The notes below the pieces were generated by a model, which was given only the letters and a program-made list of their open reading frames with translations, was not told the origin of the DNA and made no database searches. The position numbers and the translations under genes are program-made. Source: Pediococcus acidilactici DSM 20284 (GTDB lineage: Bacteria; Bacillota; Bacilli; Lactobacillales; Lactobacillaceae). Taken from it: DNA of 64,000 nt. Below are positions 48,885 through 57,440 of this stretch, piece by piece (position 1 is the stretch's first letter; each line of letters opens with the position of its first letter). The stretch spans positions 850,919 through 914,918 of the forward strand of contig NZ_GL397067.1 in assembly GCF_000146325.1 (NCBI RefSeq). Direction: 5' to 3'.

Positions 48885-50443
48885 GCTTGCTTTTTCTCCG
48901 CGTATTCTACAATTTCCAGTTTTCTAACCACCGTAACCTTGACCTGTCCTGGATAAGTAACCTCATCTTCAATGCGGTCCTTAACGTGAGTAGCCACGTT
49001 CTTAATACTGCGATCGTTAGTTTCCTTAGGCAAAACGATTACCCGTAGCTCGCGACCCGCTTGAATTGCGTAACTTTCCTGTACTTCCGGCTGGTCATTA
49101 GCAATTCCTTCCAAGCTTTTAATCCGTTGCAAATAATCTGCCGCTGATTCGCTTCGGGCTCCTTGACGAGCACCAGAAATCGCGTCCGCTGCTTCAACAA
49201 GGTCAGCAATTACGTACTTAGATTCAACGTCTCCATGGTGCGAAGCAATCGTGTTAATCACCACTGGGTTTTCTCGGAATTTCGTGGTTAGCTCTACTCC
49301 CAGTTCAACGTGCGTAGCTTCAATATCCCGGTCAATAGATTTCCCAATATCATGTAAAAGCCCCGCACGCCGGGCCAATGCAGCATTTTCGCCCAATTCA
49401 GTAGCAAAAATTCCTGCTAGTTTAGCCGTTTCGATAGAATGTTCCAAAATATTTTGTCCGTAACTGGTTCGATAATGCATCCGCCCAATAATTTTAATCA
49501 AGTCTGGTGCCACGTGCTTCAGCTTCAATTCTCGAACCGCATTTTCACCGTAATGTCGAATGCGTTCGTCAATCGTCCGGTTAGCTTGGTTCACCAGCCG
49601 TTCAATCGTGTCGGGAAGCACTCGTTTTTCACCCTTAATAGATTTAATTACTTCCATAGCCGTAGCACGCCGCACCGGGTCATATCCGTTGATGATTACT
49701 TCTTTCGTTTGGTCATCAATGATCACGTCTACCCCGGTCAAGGCTTCAATCGCTCGGACATTTTGTCCGGAGTTACCAATAATTTTTCCCAAGTATTCTT
49801 GGTTATCGGCAACCAAGCCGCGGTGATTTTCATACTGCACGCTGACCACGTTACTATGTTCCATTGCCAACGCAATCAAATCTTCTGCTTCCCGTTCCTT
49901 TGAACTTTCTAATTCGGTTGCCGCATTGTTAACAAACTCTTCTTGGGATTGTTCCGCATCTTCCTTAGTGGCTTGCAAAACCGCGTCACGTGCCTGCGCT
50001 TCAGGTAAATCGGCCACGTTTTGCAACGTTTGCCATCGTTCAGCAATCAACTGGTCCGCCTGCTTCAAAGTTTCCTTAACCGTATTTTTCCGGCCCTGCA
50101 ACTCGTGGCGCTTCTGTGATAACAGGTTTGCTCGGTTGGCAAGTGCATTGCGCTTTTGCTCCAACAACTTCATTCGTTGCTCAATCCAAGCACCCTTGCG
50201 TTGGTTATCACGTTGATCATCGTCGAGTTCTTGACTAATGGTCATCCGGTACTGTTCCGTTTCTTGGTGACTTTTTTGTTGATATTCTTGAACTGCTTGG
50301 CGGGTCGCTTCTTGTTGCTGGGCAGTCAGCTTTTTAGCTGCTTGCCGCGCTTCTCGTAAAACTTCCTGGTGCTTTTGCGCCCGACGCCAAAATCCGCCGC
50401 CTAGTGCCAGCACCAGCAAAATTACGATTAAAATCGTTACCAT
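48881..50443 (-). CDS. rny: Ribonuclease Y
   Basis: A membrane-anchored endoribonuclease that starts mRNA decay in Firmicutes. The 520-aa protein has an N-terminal membrane segment (about 1-18), a long coiled-coil (about 20-190), a KH domain around LGKIIGNSGQNVRAIEALTGVDVIID, and an HD domain with LLHDIGKSIDRDIEATH. It has an extended -10 promoter at about 50478-50486 (TGC-TATAAT). It is the first gene of rny-HD-PAP2. Confidence 0.96.
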   Translation of the reverse strand: MVTILIVILLVLALGGGFWRRAQKHQEVLREARQAAKKLTAQQQEATRQAVQEYQQKSHQETEQYRMTISQELDDDQRDNQRKGAWIEQRMKLLEQKRNALANRANLLSQKRHELQGRKNTVKETLKQADQLIAERWQTLQNVADLPEAQARDAVLQATKEDAEQSQEEFVNNAATELESSKEREAEDLIALAMEHSNVVSVQYENHRGLVADNQEYLGKIIGNSGQNVRAIEALTGVDVIIDDQTKEVIINGYDPVRRATAMEVIKSIKGEKRVLPDTIERLVNQANRTIDERIRHYGENAVRELKLKHVAPDLIKIIGRMHYRTSYGQNILEHSIETAKLAGIFATELGENAALARRAGLLHDIGKSIDRDIEATHVELGVELTTKFRENPVVINTIASHHGDVESKYVIADLVEAADAISGARQGARSESAADYLQRIKSLEGIANDQPEVQESYAIQAGRELRVIVLPKETNDRSIKNVATHVKDRIEDEVTYPGQVKVTVVRKLEIVEYAEKKQA

Positions 50444-50590
50444 CGCGTTGCCCCCTTCTTCTTCATAATCGGATTTTATTATAGCATAATTCCACTAGGC
50501 CATTTTCCGGCCATTCCAACGTTTTACCAGATGTTTAAACATCGCCTAGGGGCCTCTTAAATGATTCTCAGCTAAACTTGCGGGCTTGTC

Positions 50591-51004
50591 TTACAATTCC
50601 ACCATTCGCCACATGCCTTCGCCGGCTTTTTCCAAGTCGTTTACAAAACTCAAAACCATCTTTGCCCGGTTCGGATTCTTTTCGTACAAACGGTTCAATC
50701 CCTGTCCAGTCGTCAACGGCGTGCCTAGGTTAAACTGTCCGTCCGTTTGCGTTCCTTCCGAAAAGGCCACTACCCAATCGCCAGTTTCAATCGCGGTGTA
50801 TAGGAAAAATAAGGCGTAATCTTCACTCAAGTATGCGGGAACCGCCCAAACCTGGTCACCGACTTCCTGAGTCAAGTTACCCATGAAATTATATTCGGAC
50901 GCGTTGCTACTGTTCACCTCGTGATTTAACTGCATTAGCATGGCGTCAAACGCTGGGTCTCCTAACGTTACGTTTATGTTTTCAAAATTGCCTTCTGTTG
51001 TCAT
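50591..51004 (-). CDS. Hypothetical protein (SseB-like length and context only)
   Basis: I do not recognise this 137-aa protein with confidence. It is acidic, soluble, with no signal peptide or membrane segment: MTTEGNFENINVTLGDPAFDAMLMQLNHEV at the start and MVLSFVNDLEKAGEGMWRMVEL at the end. It has the size and alpha/beta pattern of SseB-type proteins, which is a weak hint only. The ATG at 51004 has AGAGG 5 nt upstream. It lies 53 nt after the pseudouridine synthase gene on the same strand. Confidence 0.75.
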   Translation of the reverse strand: MTTEGNFENINVTLGDPAFDAMLMQLNHEVNSSNASEYNFMGNLTQEVGDQVWAVPAYLSEDYALFFLYTAIETGDWVVAFSEGTQTDGQFNLGTPLTTGQGLNRLYEKNPNRAKMVLSFVNDLEKAGEGMWRMVEL

Positions 51005-51057
51005 AACTACCTCTTCAATCAATTATTTTCTACTCGTTTAAAGTTGTTCGAAACTAC

Positions 51058-51936
51058 CTACATCCCGATTGCTTGTAAATCTGCGGGCAAGGGAGCCGTA
51101 AACTCTAATTTCTGATTCGTGAACGGATCAAAAAAGCGGATGGATTGCGCGTGCAAAGCCTGTCGCTCAATTCCCCGGTCCATGGGACCACCATATAGTT
51201 GGTCGCCCACTAACGGATGCCCCGCGTTCGCAAAGTGTACGCGGATTTGATGAGTACGTCCAGTTTTTAAATGAACCTGTACCAACGTTTGATTTGCAAA
51301 ACGTTGGACCACTTTAAAGCTGGTCGTAGCGCTTTGCCCGCCTTCTTGAACCTCCCGGTGGATTCCATCGGCAGCTAGTCCTAGCGGCTGGTTAAAGGTC
51401 CCTTTTTCAGCACTAACCACCCCGTCAACTAGCGCAAGGTACGTTTTTTTAATCTTTCGGTGACGTACTTGCTCGCTTAGAAGGCTGTTAGCCACTTGAT
51501 GACGAGCTACGAGGGTGATCCCGCTCGTAAACCGGTCCAACCGGGTGATTAAATGGGGTACCAAGTTAACTGCTCCGTTAGCTTGCCAGTGCCCCTTAAT
51601 CCGATTAACTAAGGTATCCGTACGGTTACTTGGCCCGGGAACCGCAGTTAGACCCGCAGGTTTATTAACCACTAACCAATTATCATCTTCATAAATAACG
51701 TCGAGCGGTTGATCACTAACTGGTACCGCTGGGTCAGAATCCTCATCCGGCAGTTCAACCCAAAAGGGTTCAAAGGGCATAACCTTGTCTTTTAACGCCA
51801 CCGTCCGCTCGTTTTCGTCAACTAACCGCCCGTCTTGGCGAATTTTTTGCATTAACCGTTGACTGGCTCCTAACCGTTGTAATACTTTTTGTGCACTAAT
51901 AATTTCTTCTAAATTATTTTCAATTCGATATCGCAT
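51058..51936 (-). CDS. RluA family pseudouridine synthase
   Basis: A 292-aa rRNA or tRNA pseudouridine synthase. An N-terminal S4-like region precedes the catalytic domain; the catalytic Asp is in LITRLDRFTSGITLVARH (the HRLDxxTSG motif with the first His replaced by Thr). Later blocks KTYLALVDG and LKTGRTHQIRVHFANAGHPLVGDQLYGG are typical. RluD/RluA targets cannot be separated by eye. GGAGA precedes the ATG. Confidence 0.92.
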   Translation of the reverse strand: MRYRIENNLEEIISAQKVLQRLGASQRLMQKIRQDGRLVDENERTVALKDKVMPFEPFWVELPDEDSDPAVPVSDQPLDVIYEDDNWLVVNKPAGLTAVPGPSNRTDTLVNRIKGHWQANGAVNLVPHLITRLDRFTSGITLVARHQVANSLLSEQVRHRKIKKTYLALVDGVVSAEKGTFNQPLGLAADGIHREVQEGGQSATTSFKVVQRFANQTLVQVHLKTGRTHQIRVHFANAGHPLVGDQLYGGPMDRGIERQALHAQSIRFFDPFTNQKLEFTAPLPADLQAIGM

Positions 51937-52020
51937 ATTTTCTCCATTCGTTTGTGCTTTCTTCCTTCACTCATTTCCATTATAGCTAATTTCCGATTCG
52001 CTTACCGAAAACTTTTTTCC

Positions 52021-52048
52021 TTGAATTTCAAGTAAAAGGGACTACAAT
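52021..52048 (+). promoter_or_regulatory. folT promoter
   Basis: A -35 TTGAAT (52021-52026) and a -10 TACAAT (52043-52048) are separated by 16 bp, placing the transcription start just before the THF aptamer. Confidence 0.65.
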
Positions 52049-52065
52049 AAATTTAGCTCTATCAA

Positions 52066-52155
52066 TGGAGTAGGAATCGGTGCGTTAAGTGTCGTCGAGA
52101 CGGAGAGTTGTTCGACGAACGAATGCCTAGCAGCGATATCGGTTCCGCATCTCGC
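52066..52155 (+). promoter_or_regulatory. Tetrahydrofolate (THF) riboswitch
   Basis: The aptamer shows the hallmark GCGTTAAGTG (52082-52091), the hairpin GTCGTCGA...TTCGACGA, and closing pairs GAG/CTC and GGAA/TTCC formed by GGAGTAGGAATCGG and ATCGGTTCCGCATCTC. This is the order known for THF aptamers upstream of folT in Firmicutes. No clear terminator follows, so control is probably at translation. Confidence 0.88.
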
Positions 52156-52225
52156 CGTTGAAGAGGGAATTTTTCATGCTATTTCCTTTTCGTTTTGCGG
52201 CCAATAAAGAAATGGAGGGATTTGC

Positions 52226-52780
52226 ATGAAGGATTTTTTTAGTATTAAGGGAGTTTTTTCCGTGCGAAACCTAACCATGATGGCTTTATTGGCGGCTTTA
52301 GATGTAGTGTTGGCTCGTTACACGACCATCCATCTAACGCCCCAGTTTACCTTGGTTAGTTTCGAGTATATTCCATCGGCCATCGTTGCCGGGCTATTTG
52401 GCCCCTGGGCTGGAATTGTGTTTGGGTTGGTCAGTGACACGGTCGGTTACTTTTCTAACCCGGTTGGTCCGTACCTTCCCGTATGGGCCATTAGCGCCAT
52501 GGTGGGCAACGTCATTCAATCAGTTTTCCTATATCAAGGTAAGTTTGACTGGTGGCGAATTTTGATTGCCCGCCTTCTCGTTATGCTGGTGGTTACCATG
52601 GGCTTAAACTTCATCTGGCAGTCGATTTACTTTGGCGCGGCGGCGGCTGCGTACTACAATTCGGCACGGATCATTAGCAACATCATTCAGTTGCCAATCC
52701 AAGTGGTGTTAATTCGCGTATTTGGTCAGCTGGCTCTACGAATTGTGACCCGGATGAACGCTAGCCGGCAATCCGTCTAA
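52226..52780 (+). CDS. folT: Folate ECF transporter S component FolT
   Basis: The 184-aa substrate-binding membrane subunit for folate, which docks on EcfA1-EcfA2-EcfT. It has about six hydrophobic segments. The N-terminal alanine-rich LTMMALLAALDVVLARYTTIHL holds the small-residue face that contacts EcfT, and SFEYIPSAIVAGLFGPWAGIVFGLVSDTVGYFSNPVGPYLPVWAI is typical of FolT. The THF riboswitch immediately upstream supports folate as substrate. The ATG follows GGAGGG. Confidence 0.93.
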   Translation: MKDFFSIKGVFSVRNLTMMALLAALDVVLARYTTIHLTPQFTLVSFEYIPSAIVAGLFGPWAGIVFGLVSDTVGYFSNPVGPYLPVWAISAMVGNVIQSVFLYQGKFDWWRILIARLLVMLVVTMGLNFIWQSIYFGAAAAAYYNSARIISNIIQLPIQVVLIRVFGQLALRIVTRMNASRQSV

Positions 52781-52852
52781 TAATTTATTTGCTTTTCTCC
52801 ATTATTCATCATAAAATAGTAATTGATTATTTTTTTGCTGAGGAGGAAGACC

Positions 52853-52999
52853 ATGAAGTCACCATATAATTCATTCGCCCGTGCACGTAAAGTTTCTGGC
52901 AAACGCGAACGTCGTCGCCGTCAAGCACGGATCGTAGCGATTCAAAAATTTGCTAAAGGCAAGACTGATACAATCGCTGAAACACCAAAAGTTAAATAA
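52853..52999 (+). CDS. Small highly basic protein, unknown function
   Basis: A 48-aa ORF with an excellent GAGGAGG ribosome-binding site 8 nt before the ATG and its own terminator. The product starts MKSPYNSFARARKVSGKRER and continues RRRQARIVAIQKFAKGKTDT; nearly a third of the first 36 residues are Arg or Lys. No cysteine and no membrane segment. The basic character suggests nucleic-acid or ribosome binding, but that is inference only. Codon use and signals make it very likely to be expressed. Confidence 0.8.
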   Translation: MKSPYNSFARARKVSGKRERRRRQARIVAIQKFAKGKTDTIAETPKVK

Positions 53000-53005
53000 G
53001 AACTC

Positions 53006-53039
53006 AAAAGAGGTTGGAATTTTTCCAACCTCTTTTTTT
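53006..53039. terminator. Terminator of the small basic protein gene / pbuX
   Basis: AAAAGAGGTTGGAA pairs with TTCCAACCTCTTTT around a 4-nt loop and is followed by more T residues; it has A residues on the other side, so it can serve both converging genes. Confidence 0.93.
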
Positions 53040-53103
53040 GTATTATTTTTTGCCTTCATTAAATTAAAAACGACAACCGTCGTTTTTTGTTAACGTGCGT
53101 AGG

Positions 53104-54432
53104 CTATTCGGCTAAAGATTCGCGCGTTTCGTCTAGTCCCTTAGAACCATTTAATAGAAGATTCATGATGATCGCCGTCACGCACCCAACCACCATTCCG
53201 TTATCTAAAATGGTTTGCACGGTTGCCGGTAAAATGTGGAACAAGGTTGGCTGGGTAGTTACCCCTAAACCAACGCCAATTGAAACCGCAATTACTAATA
53301 GGTTATTTACCGTCATGTCAACCGCCGCCAGCATCTTAATTCCTTGGGCTCCAACCATGCCAAACATTACTAGCATCGCCCCGCCAAGGACTGACGTAGG
53401 AATTAACGTTGCAATTGCGCTAAACTTCGGAATCAATCCTAAAATTAACAACATCCCCGCCGAGAAATAGATTGGGCGCAGCTTTTTAATTCCGGATAAT
53501 TGCACAATTCCCACGTTTTGGGAAAAGGTTGAATACGGGAAGGTGTTAAAAATTCCGCCTAAGATTGCTGCAATCCCTTCCGAGCGGTACCCGCGTTTTA
53601 AATCGTCCGCCGTTAGTTTCCGTTCCGTGATATCCGCCAAAGCAAAGTAAACTCCGGTAGATTCAATCATACAAGTTACCGCGGCTAACAACATCGTTAA
53701 GATGGAGGACCATTCAAACTTCGGAGTCGCAAAGTAAAACGGTAGCGGAATTTTTAACCAGCTTGCTTGACTGATCGGCGTTGGATCAATTAATCCCATT
53801 AAGACCGCGATTACCGATCCGGCTACAATGCCAATCAAAACTGAAATCCGTTTAACGAATCCGTGAGTGAACACTTGAATTAAAATAATAATTAGTGCAG
53901 TTACAAAACCTAAAATCAAGTTGCTAGCACTTCCAAACTGCGGATCCGCAACGTTGCCGCCCCCAATATTCTGGAAAGCAACCGGGATTAACGTAAAGCC
54001 AATTAAGGTAATTAGTGATCCGGTCACCACTACCGGAAAGAATTTACGTAGTCGCGCGAAAAGTCCGCTAATTAAGAAAACAAAAATTCCGGCGGCAATG
54101 ACGCCCCCGTACATGTATCCCCAACCAAAGGTGTTTCCGATGTGTTCCATCGGGGCCAAATATTCCACAGCCGAGCCGAGCACCACTGGTAAGGCAATCC
54201 CAGTCAGCGGCGTACGCTTAATCTGTAAGAAAGTTGCTATCCCGCACATAAAAATGTCCACGGAAATTAAATAGGTCATTTGTTGGGCGTTAAATTTTAA
54301 AGCTGCCCCAATCAAAAGCGGGATTAAAATATCCCCCGCGTACATTGCTAGCAAGTGCTGAAACGCCAGCAGAATTGTCTTTGGCGTCGACAACCGTTCT
54401 TCTTGTAAAACTTGCGACTCAAATTCCTTCAT
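53104..54432 (-). CDS. pbuX: Xanthine permease (NCS2 family)
   Basis: A 442-aa nucleobase:cation symporter with about 14 membrane segments. NCS2 features are AFQHLLAMYAGDILIPLLIG at the start, the acidic motif FEWSSILTMLLAAVTCMIESTGVYFALADIT in the substrate site, and NTFPYSTFSQNVGIVQLSGIKK, the xanthine/urate-type signature. The ATG at 54432 lies 5 nt after GGAGG. PurR-like CGAAC elements in the divergent promoter region fit purine control. I prefer xanthine, but another purine remains possible. Confidence 0.88.
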   Translation of the reverse strand: MKEFESQVLQEERLSTPKTILLAFQHLLAMYAGDILIPLLIGAALKFNAQQMTYLISVDIFMCGIATFLQIKRTPLTGIALPVVLGSAVEYLAPMEHIGNTFGWGYMYGGVIAAGIFVFLISGLFARLRKFFPVVVTGSLITLIGFTLIPVAFQNIGGGNVADPQFGSASNLILGFVTALIIILIQVFTHGFVKRISVLIGIVAGSVIAVLMGLIDPTPISQASWLKIPLPFYFATPKFEWSSILTMLLAAVTCMIESTGVYFALADITERKLTADDLKRGYRSEGIAAILGGIFNTFPYSTFSQNVGIVQLSGIKKLRPIYFSAGMLLILGLIPKFSAIATLIPTSVLGGAMLVMFGMVGAQGIKMLAAVDMTVNNLLVIAVSIGVGLGVTTQPTLFHILPATVQTILDNGMVVGCVTAIIMNLLLNGSKGLDETRESLAE

Positions 54433-54472
54433 CTCATCCTCCACTATATCAGTAATCATTTTCAGTTTATAA

Positions 54473-54599
54473 CGAACATTTTAGCATAATAATCGGCTTT
54501 TAAAAAGACGAATAACGAACTTTATTTCACATAAAGGGTATTTCAAATAAATATTGTTCGCCTATTATTCCTGTGAGTTTTGTGTAAAAGTTATATAAT
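54473..54599. promoter_or_regulatory. Divergent pbuX/pepD promoter region with PurBox-like CGAAC elements
   Basis: An extended -10 for pbuX reads TGCTAAAAT on the minus strand (hexamer 54478-54483). CGAAC sits right downstream of it at 54473-54477, and a second CGAAC lies at 54516-54520. A third in opposite orientation (GTTCG) lies at 54556-54560. The Gram-positive PurR box has core CGAAC in AT-rich flanks, so these are candidates. A -10 TATAAT for pepD lies at 54594-54599. Confidence 0.55.
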
Positions 54600-54631
54600 G
54601 AACATATAAAATAATAAAGGAGTGTTTATTA

Positions 54632-56038
54632 ATGAACAAACGCATTCACGGTTCTTGTACCACTATTTTAGTTGGTAAAAAGGCCTCCATCGATGGTTCA
54701 ACGATCATTTCACGGAACGACGACGGCCATGAAGCCCTCGATCCCCAACGTTTTGTCGTTGTTAACCCCGATGAACAACCCCAAAATTATCGTGCCGTAA
54801 TCAGCGGCGTGGAAGTTAAGCTTCCCGACAATCCATTACGTTACACTTCCATGCCAAACTCCATTTTAACGAACGGAATTTGGCCGGCAGCCGGAATCAA
54901 CAGCGAAAACGTTGCAATGTCCGCTACCGAGACCATCACCACTAATTCCCGGATTCTTGGAATTGATCCTTACGTAGAAAACGGGATTGGCGAAGAAGAC
55001 ATCGTTACGTTAGTTTTACCATACATTCACAGCGCCCGGGAAGGTGTTTTGCGGATGGGTGAACTATTAGAAGAATACGGAACCTACGAACCAAACGGAA
55101 TTGCCTTTTCTGATAAGGAAGAAGTTTGGTGGCTTGAAACCATCGGCGGACACCACTGGGCAGCGGTACGGATTCCTGACGATGCTTACGTAGTTGCTCC
55201 TAACCGGATGAACATCGACCACTTTGACTTTAATTCTGACGACACTTTGTGCTCAGCAGACTTAAAAGAGTTGATCGAAAAATATCACCTTAATCCCGAC
55301 TACGATGGGTACAACTTCCGCCACATTTTCGGTAGTGCATCGATTAAAGACACGGTTTACAACAATCCGCGGACTTGGTACGGACAAAAATACTTCAATC
55401 CGGAAATCGAACACGACCCGATGGATCAAGACTTACCGTTCATTTGCCACGCCGACAAGAAGATTTCAATTGAAGACGTTAAGTTTGTTTTGAGTTCGCA
55501 TTTTGAAAATACGGAATACGACCCTTACGGTAACGGCACCGAAGACCAAAAGAAACTCTTCCGGCCAATCGGCATTAACCGGAACCACAACGTGCACATC
55601 TTGCAAATTCGTAACGACGTGCCTGCTGAAATTGCCGGTATCCACTGGCTAGCATACGGGGCCAACACGTTTAACACGGTGGTTCCATTCTATGCAAACG
55701 TCAACGATACCCCGGACGTTTATAAAAATGCCACCGGCACGTTCGACCTTAACAACATGTACTGGTTAAGCTGCACAACCGCTCTCCTCGGTGATACCGA
55801 TTACGATCTGTACGCTGACTTACGGAACACCTTTGAACTTGAAGCAATGGGTGCTTACCGGCATATCCAAAATGAAGCCGACCAAAACTTCGCTACGCAA
55901 AGCGATCCCGTGAAGTATTTGGAAGCAGCTAACGAAAAATTAGCTCACGAATCCTTCACCCGTCAAACTAAGCTACTCGGCGAAATGGTTACTTTAGGTT
56001 CGGCTCACATGAAGTTAAGATACAATTTAAACGACTAA
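54632..56038 (+). CDS. pepD: Dipeptidase PepD (peptidase family C69)
   Basis: A 468-aa cytoplasmic dipeptidase of the N-terminal nucleophile superfamily. The catalytic Cys is residue 9 in [31 protein letters not shown]; the conserved acidic block [11 protein letters not shown] follows. Its substrates are dipeptides from peptide uptake, a major nitrogen route in lactic acid bacteria. AAAGGAG precedes the ATG. It is monocistronic and ends at a terminator. Confidence 0.94.
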   Translation: MNKRIHGSCTTILVGKKASIDGSTIISRNDDGHEALDPQRFVVVNPDEQPQNYRAVISGVEVKLPDNPLRYTSMPNSILTNGIWPAAGINSENVAMSATETITTNSRILGIDPYVENGIGEEDIVTLVLPYIHSAREGVLRMGELLEEYGTYEPNGIAFSDKEEVWWLETIGGHHWAAVRIPDDAYVVAPNRMNIDHFDFNSDDTLCSADLKELIEKYHLNPDYDGYNFRHIFGSASIKDTVYNNPRTWYGQKYFNPEIEHDPMDQDLPFICHADKKISIEDVKFVLSSHFENTEYDPYGNGTEDQKKLFRPIGINRNHNVHILQIRNDVPAEIAGIHWLAYGANTFNTVVPFYANVNDTPDVYKNATGTFDLNNMYWLSCTTALLGDTDYDLYADLRNTFELEAMGAYRHIQNEADQNFATQSDPVKYLEAANEKLAHESFTRQTKLLGEMVTLGSAHMKLRYNLND

Positions 56039-56063
56039 TTTTAGTTAACGACTCAAAGAATTA

Positions 56064-56106
56064 AAAAAACGCTTCTTAAGATTAATTTCTTAAGGAGCGT
56101 TTTAAT
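56064..56106. terminator. Bidirectional terminator between pepD and the ABC exporter
   Basis: AAAACGCTtCTTAAGA pairs with TTCTTAAGgAGCGTTTT, with a short AT-rich loop and A/T flanks. It serves pepD (+) and the ABC permease gene (-). Confidence 0.9.
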
Positions 56107-56200
56107 TTGGTTAACTCTACATTGATAGTAAGCATTGCAAAATCTAAGGCTGGTTGCCTACTCGCCAATTTCCAAGTTTTATCCTGGCCCTTTTTTGCGG

Positions 56201-57439
56201 TTAATGACGTTTACGTTGCATTTGTAAACTGTGCCGCAACGCTTTAAAAATTCCCTTGTTGTTATAAACAAGCACGTTGCGCTCGTAAGCGTTCGCGCTC
56301 AGCCAACAAAAAACTAGCAAGAAAATCACGTTAATAATCCCGGCCACCCCGGTTGCACTCAGACTCGCTTGGTCAACGCCATAACGCACCGGCATTACCA
56401 TCGGACTGGTAAACGGCAGGTAACTTAGCACAGTCGTCACCATCCCTTGACTATCCGGAGCCTGAATTGCCGCGAAGAAGCCCACCATCGCGATTAAAGT
56501 GGCTGGTACCGCTGCTTGCGCAATTTGTTCCTGGTTGGTAACCAGTGAACCGCAAAGGGCCGCTAAAATTGCGTACGTAAAGACTCCCAAGATGAAAAAG
56601 CCAATTGAAATACTGAGGAACGGCAGATCGATTTCGTGCCACGGAATTTGATTAATTAAATCGTGCAGTTTGCCAGATTGGCCGCTGGTTAACCAAACCA
56701 CCACCCCAACTACCAGGTAAACCAGTAGGTGGATTAAAGTCAAAATCCCCACACCAAGCAATTTGCCGTAAAATTGGGTTTTCGCCTTCACCGCGGTTAA
56801 AATTGATTCTTCAATTCGAGAACCCTTTTCTGTACCAATTTCTTGGGCAATTACGTTTCCATAACTAATTAAGAAAATGTACATTGGTAACGCAATTAAT
56901 TGGGCAACAATCATTCTGAGTTGCCGGTTGCCGGAATTGATCGTGGTTAACCGTCCCTTCTTAAGGCTAACCGTTTTCGTAGTTAGCTCCGGAGTCCGTA
57001 ACAATTGGGCTAGCTGCTGTTGGCTTAAACCGAGTGCTTTGGCCGTATTAGCCGTATTTAAAACCGCTAAATCTTGTTGAATGTCGGTCTCTTCAACGTC
57101 GGCCCCCTCTTTATTGACCGTTAGTTTTGAATGTTGCATACGCGCATCGATGGTTAGGATCCCATCAACCTTAGTGCTTTTCAGCGCTCGTTCAGCATCC
57201 TTTTTAGAGGAGTATCCCCGATAGCGCAAATCTGCGTGTTGTGTAGCAGAAAGTTCCTGCACAATTTCTGACGGCGCCACCACCGCCACGGTAGCTTTAG
57301 AGTCTTTATGTCCGCTATAAATACCGATGCCCACCATGACCCCCGCGATAATCAGCGGCAATAAGACCAGCGACCACCAAGAAAAACTAGTCACGTTCTT
57401 TTTTAAAACTTGTTTTGCGATAATCATTAATTTATTCAT
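56201..57439 (-). CDS. ABC transporter permease (NatB-like, ABC-2 type)
   Basis: A 412-aa ABC-2 exporter permease. One N-terminal membrane segment (about 20-42) is followed by a large extracellular domain (about 43-180) and five to six more segments, including ALCGSLVTNQEQIAQAAVPATLIAMVGFFAAIQAPDSQGMV. This layout resembles the sodium exporter subunit NatB. The ATG at 57439 overlaps the end of the ATPase gene; an in-frame GTG three codons earlier is an alternative. The substrate is unknown. Confidence 0.87.
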   Translation of the reverse strand: MNKLMIIAKQVLKKNVTSFSWWSLVLLPLIIAGVMVGIGIYSGHKDSKATVAVVAPSEIVQELSATQHADLRYRGYSSKKDAERALKSTKVDGILTIDARMQHSKLTVNKEGADVEETDIQQDLAVLNTANTAKALGLSQQQLAQLLRTPELTTKTVSLKKGRLTTINSGNRQLRMIVAQLIALPMYIFLISYGNVIAQEIGTEKGSRIEESILTAVKAKTQFYGKLLGVGILTLIHLLVYLVVGVVVWLTSGQSGKLHDLINQIPWHEIDLPFLSISIGFFILGVFTYAILAALCGSLVTNQEQIAQAAVPATLIAMVGFFAAIQAPDSQGMVTTVLSYLPFTSPMVMPVRYGVDQASLSATGVAGIINVIFLLVFCWLSANAYERNVLVYNNKGIFKALRHSLQMQRKRH

Positions 57440-57440
57440 C

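Noticed and set aside
49439-49903. 154-codon plus-strand ORF
   Set aside because: It is antisense to the KH-HD part of rny, with no ribosome-binding site or recognisable domain.
50498-50512. GGCC/GGCC hairpin upstream of rny
   Set aside because: It has a short loop and no T tract; it lies upstream of the extended -10 and is not clearly a terminator.
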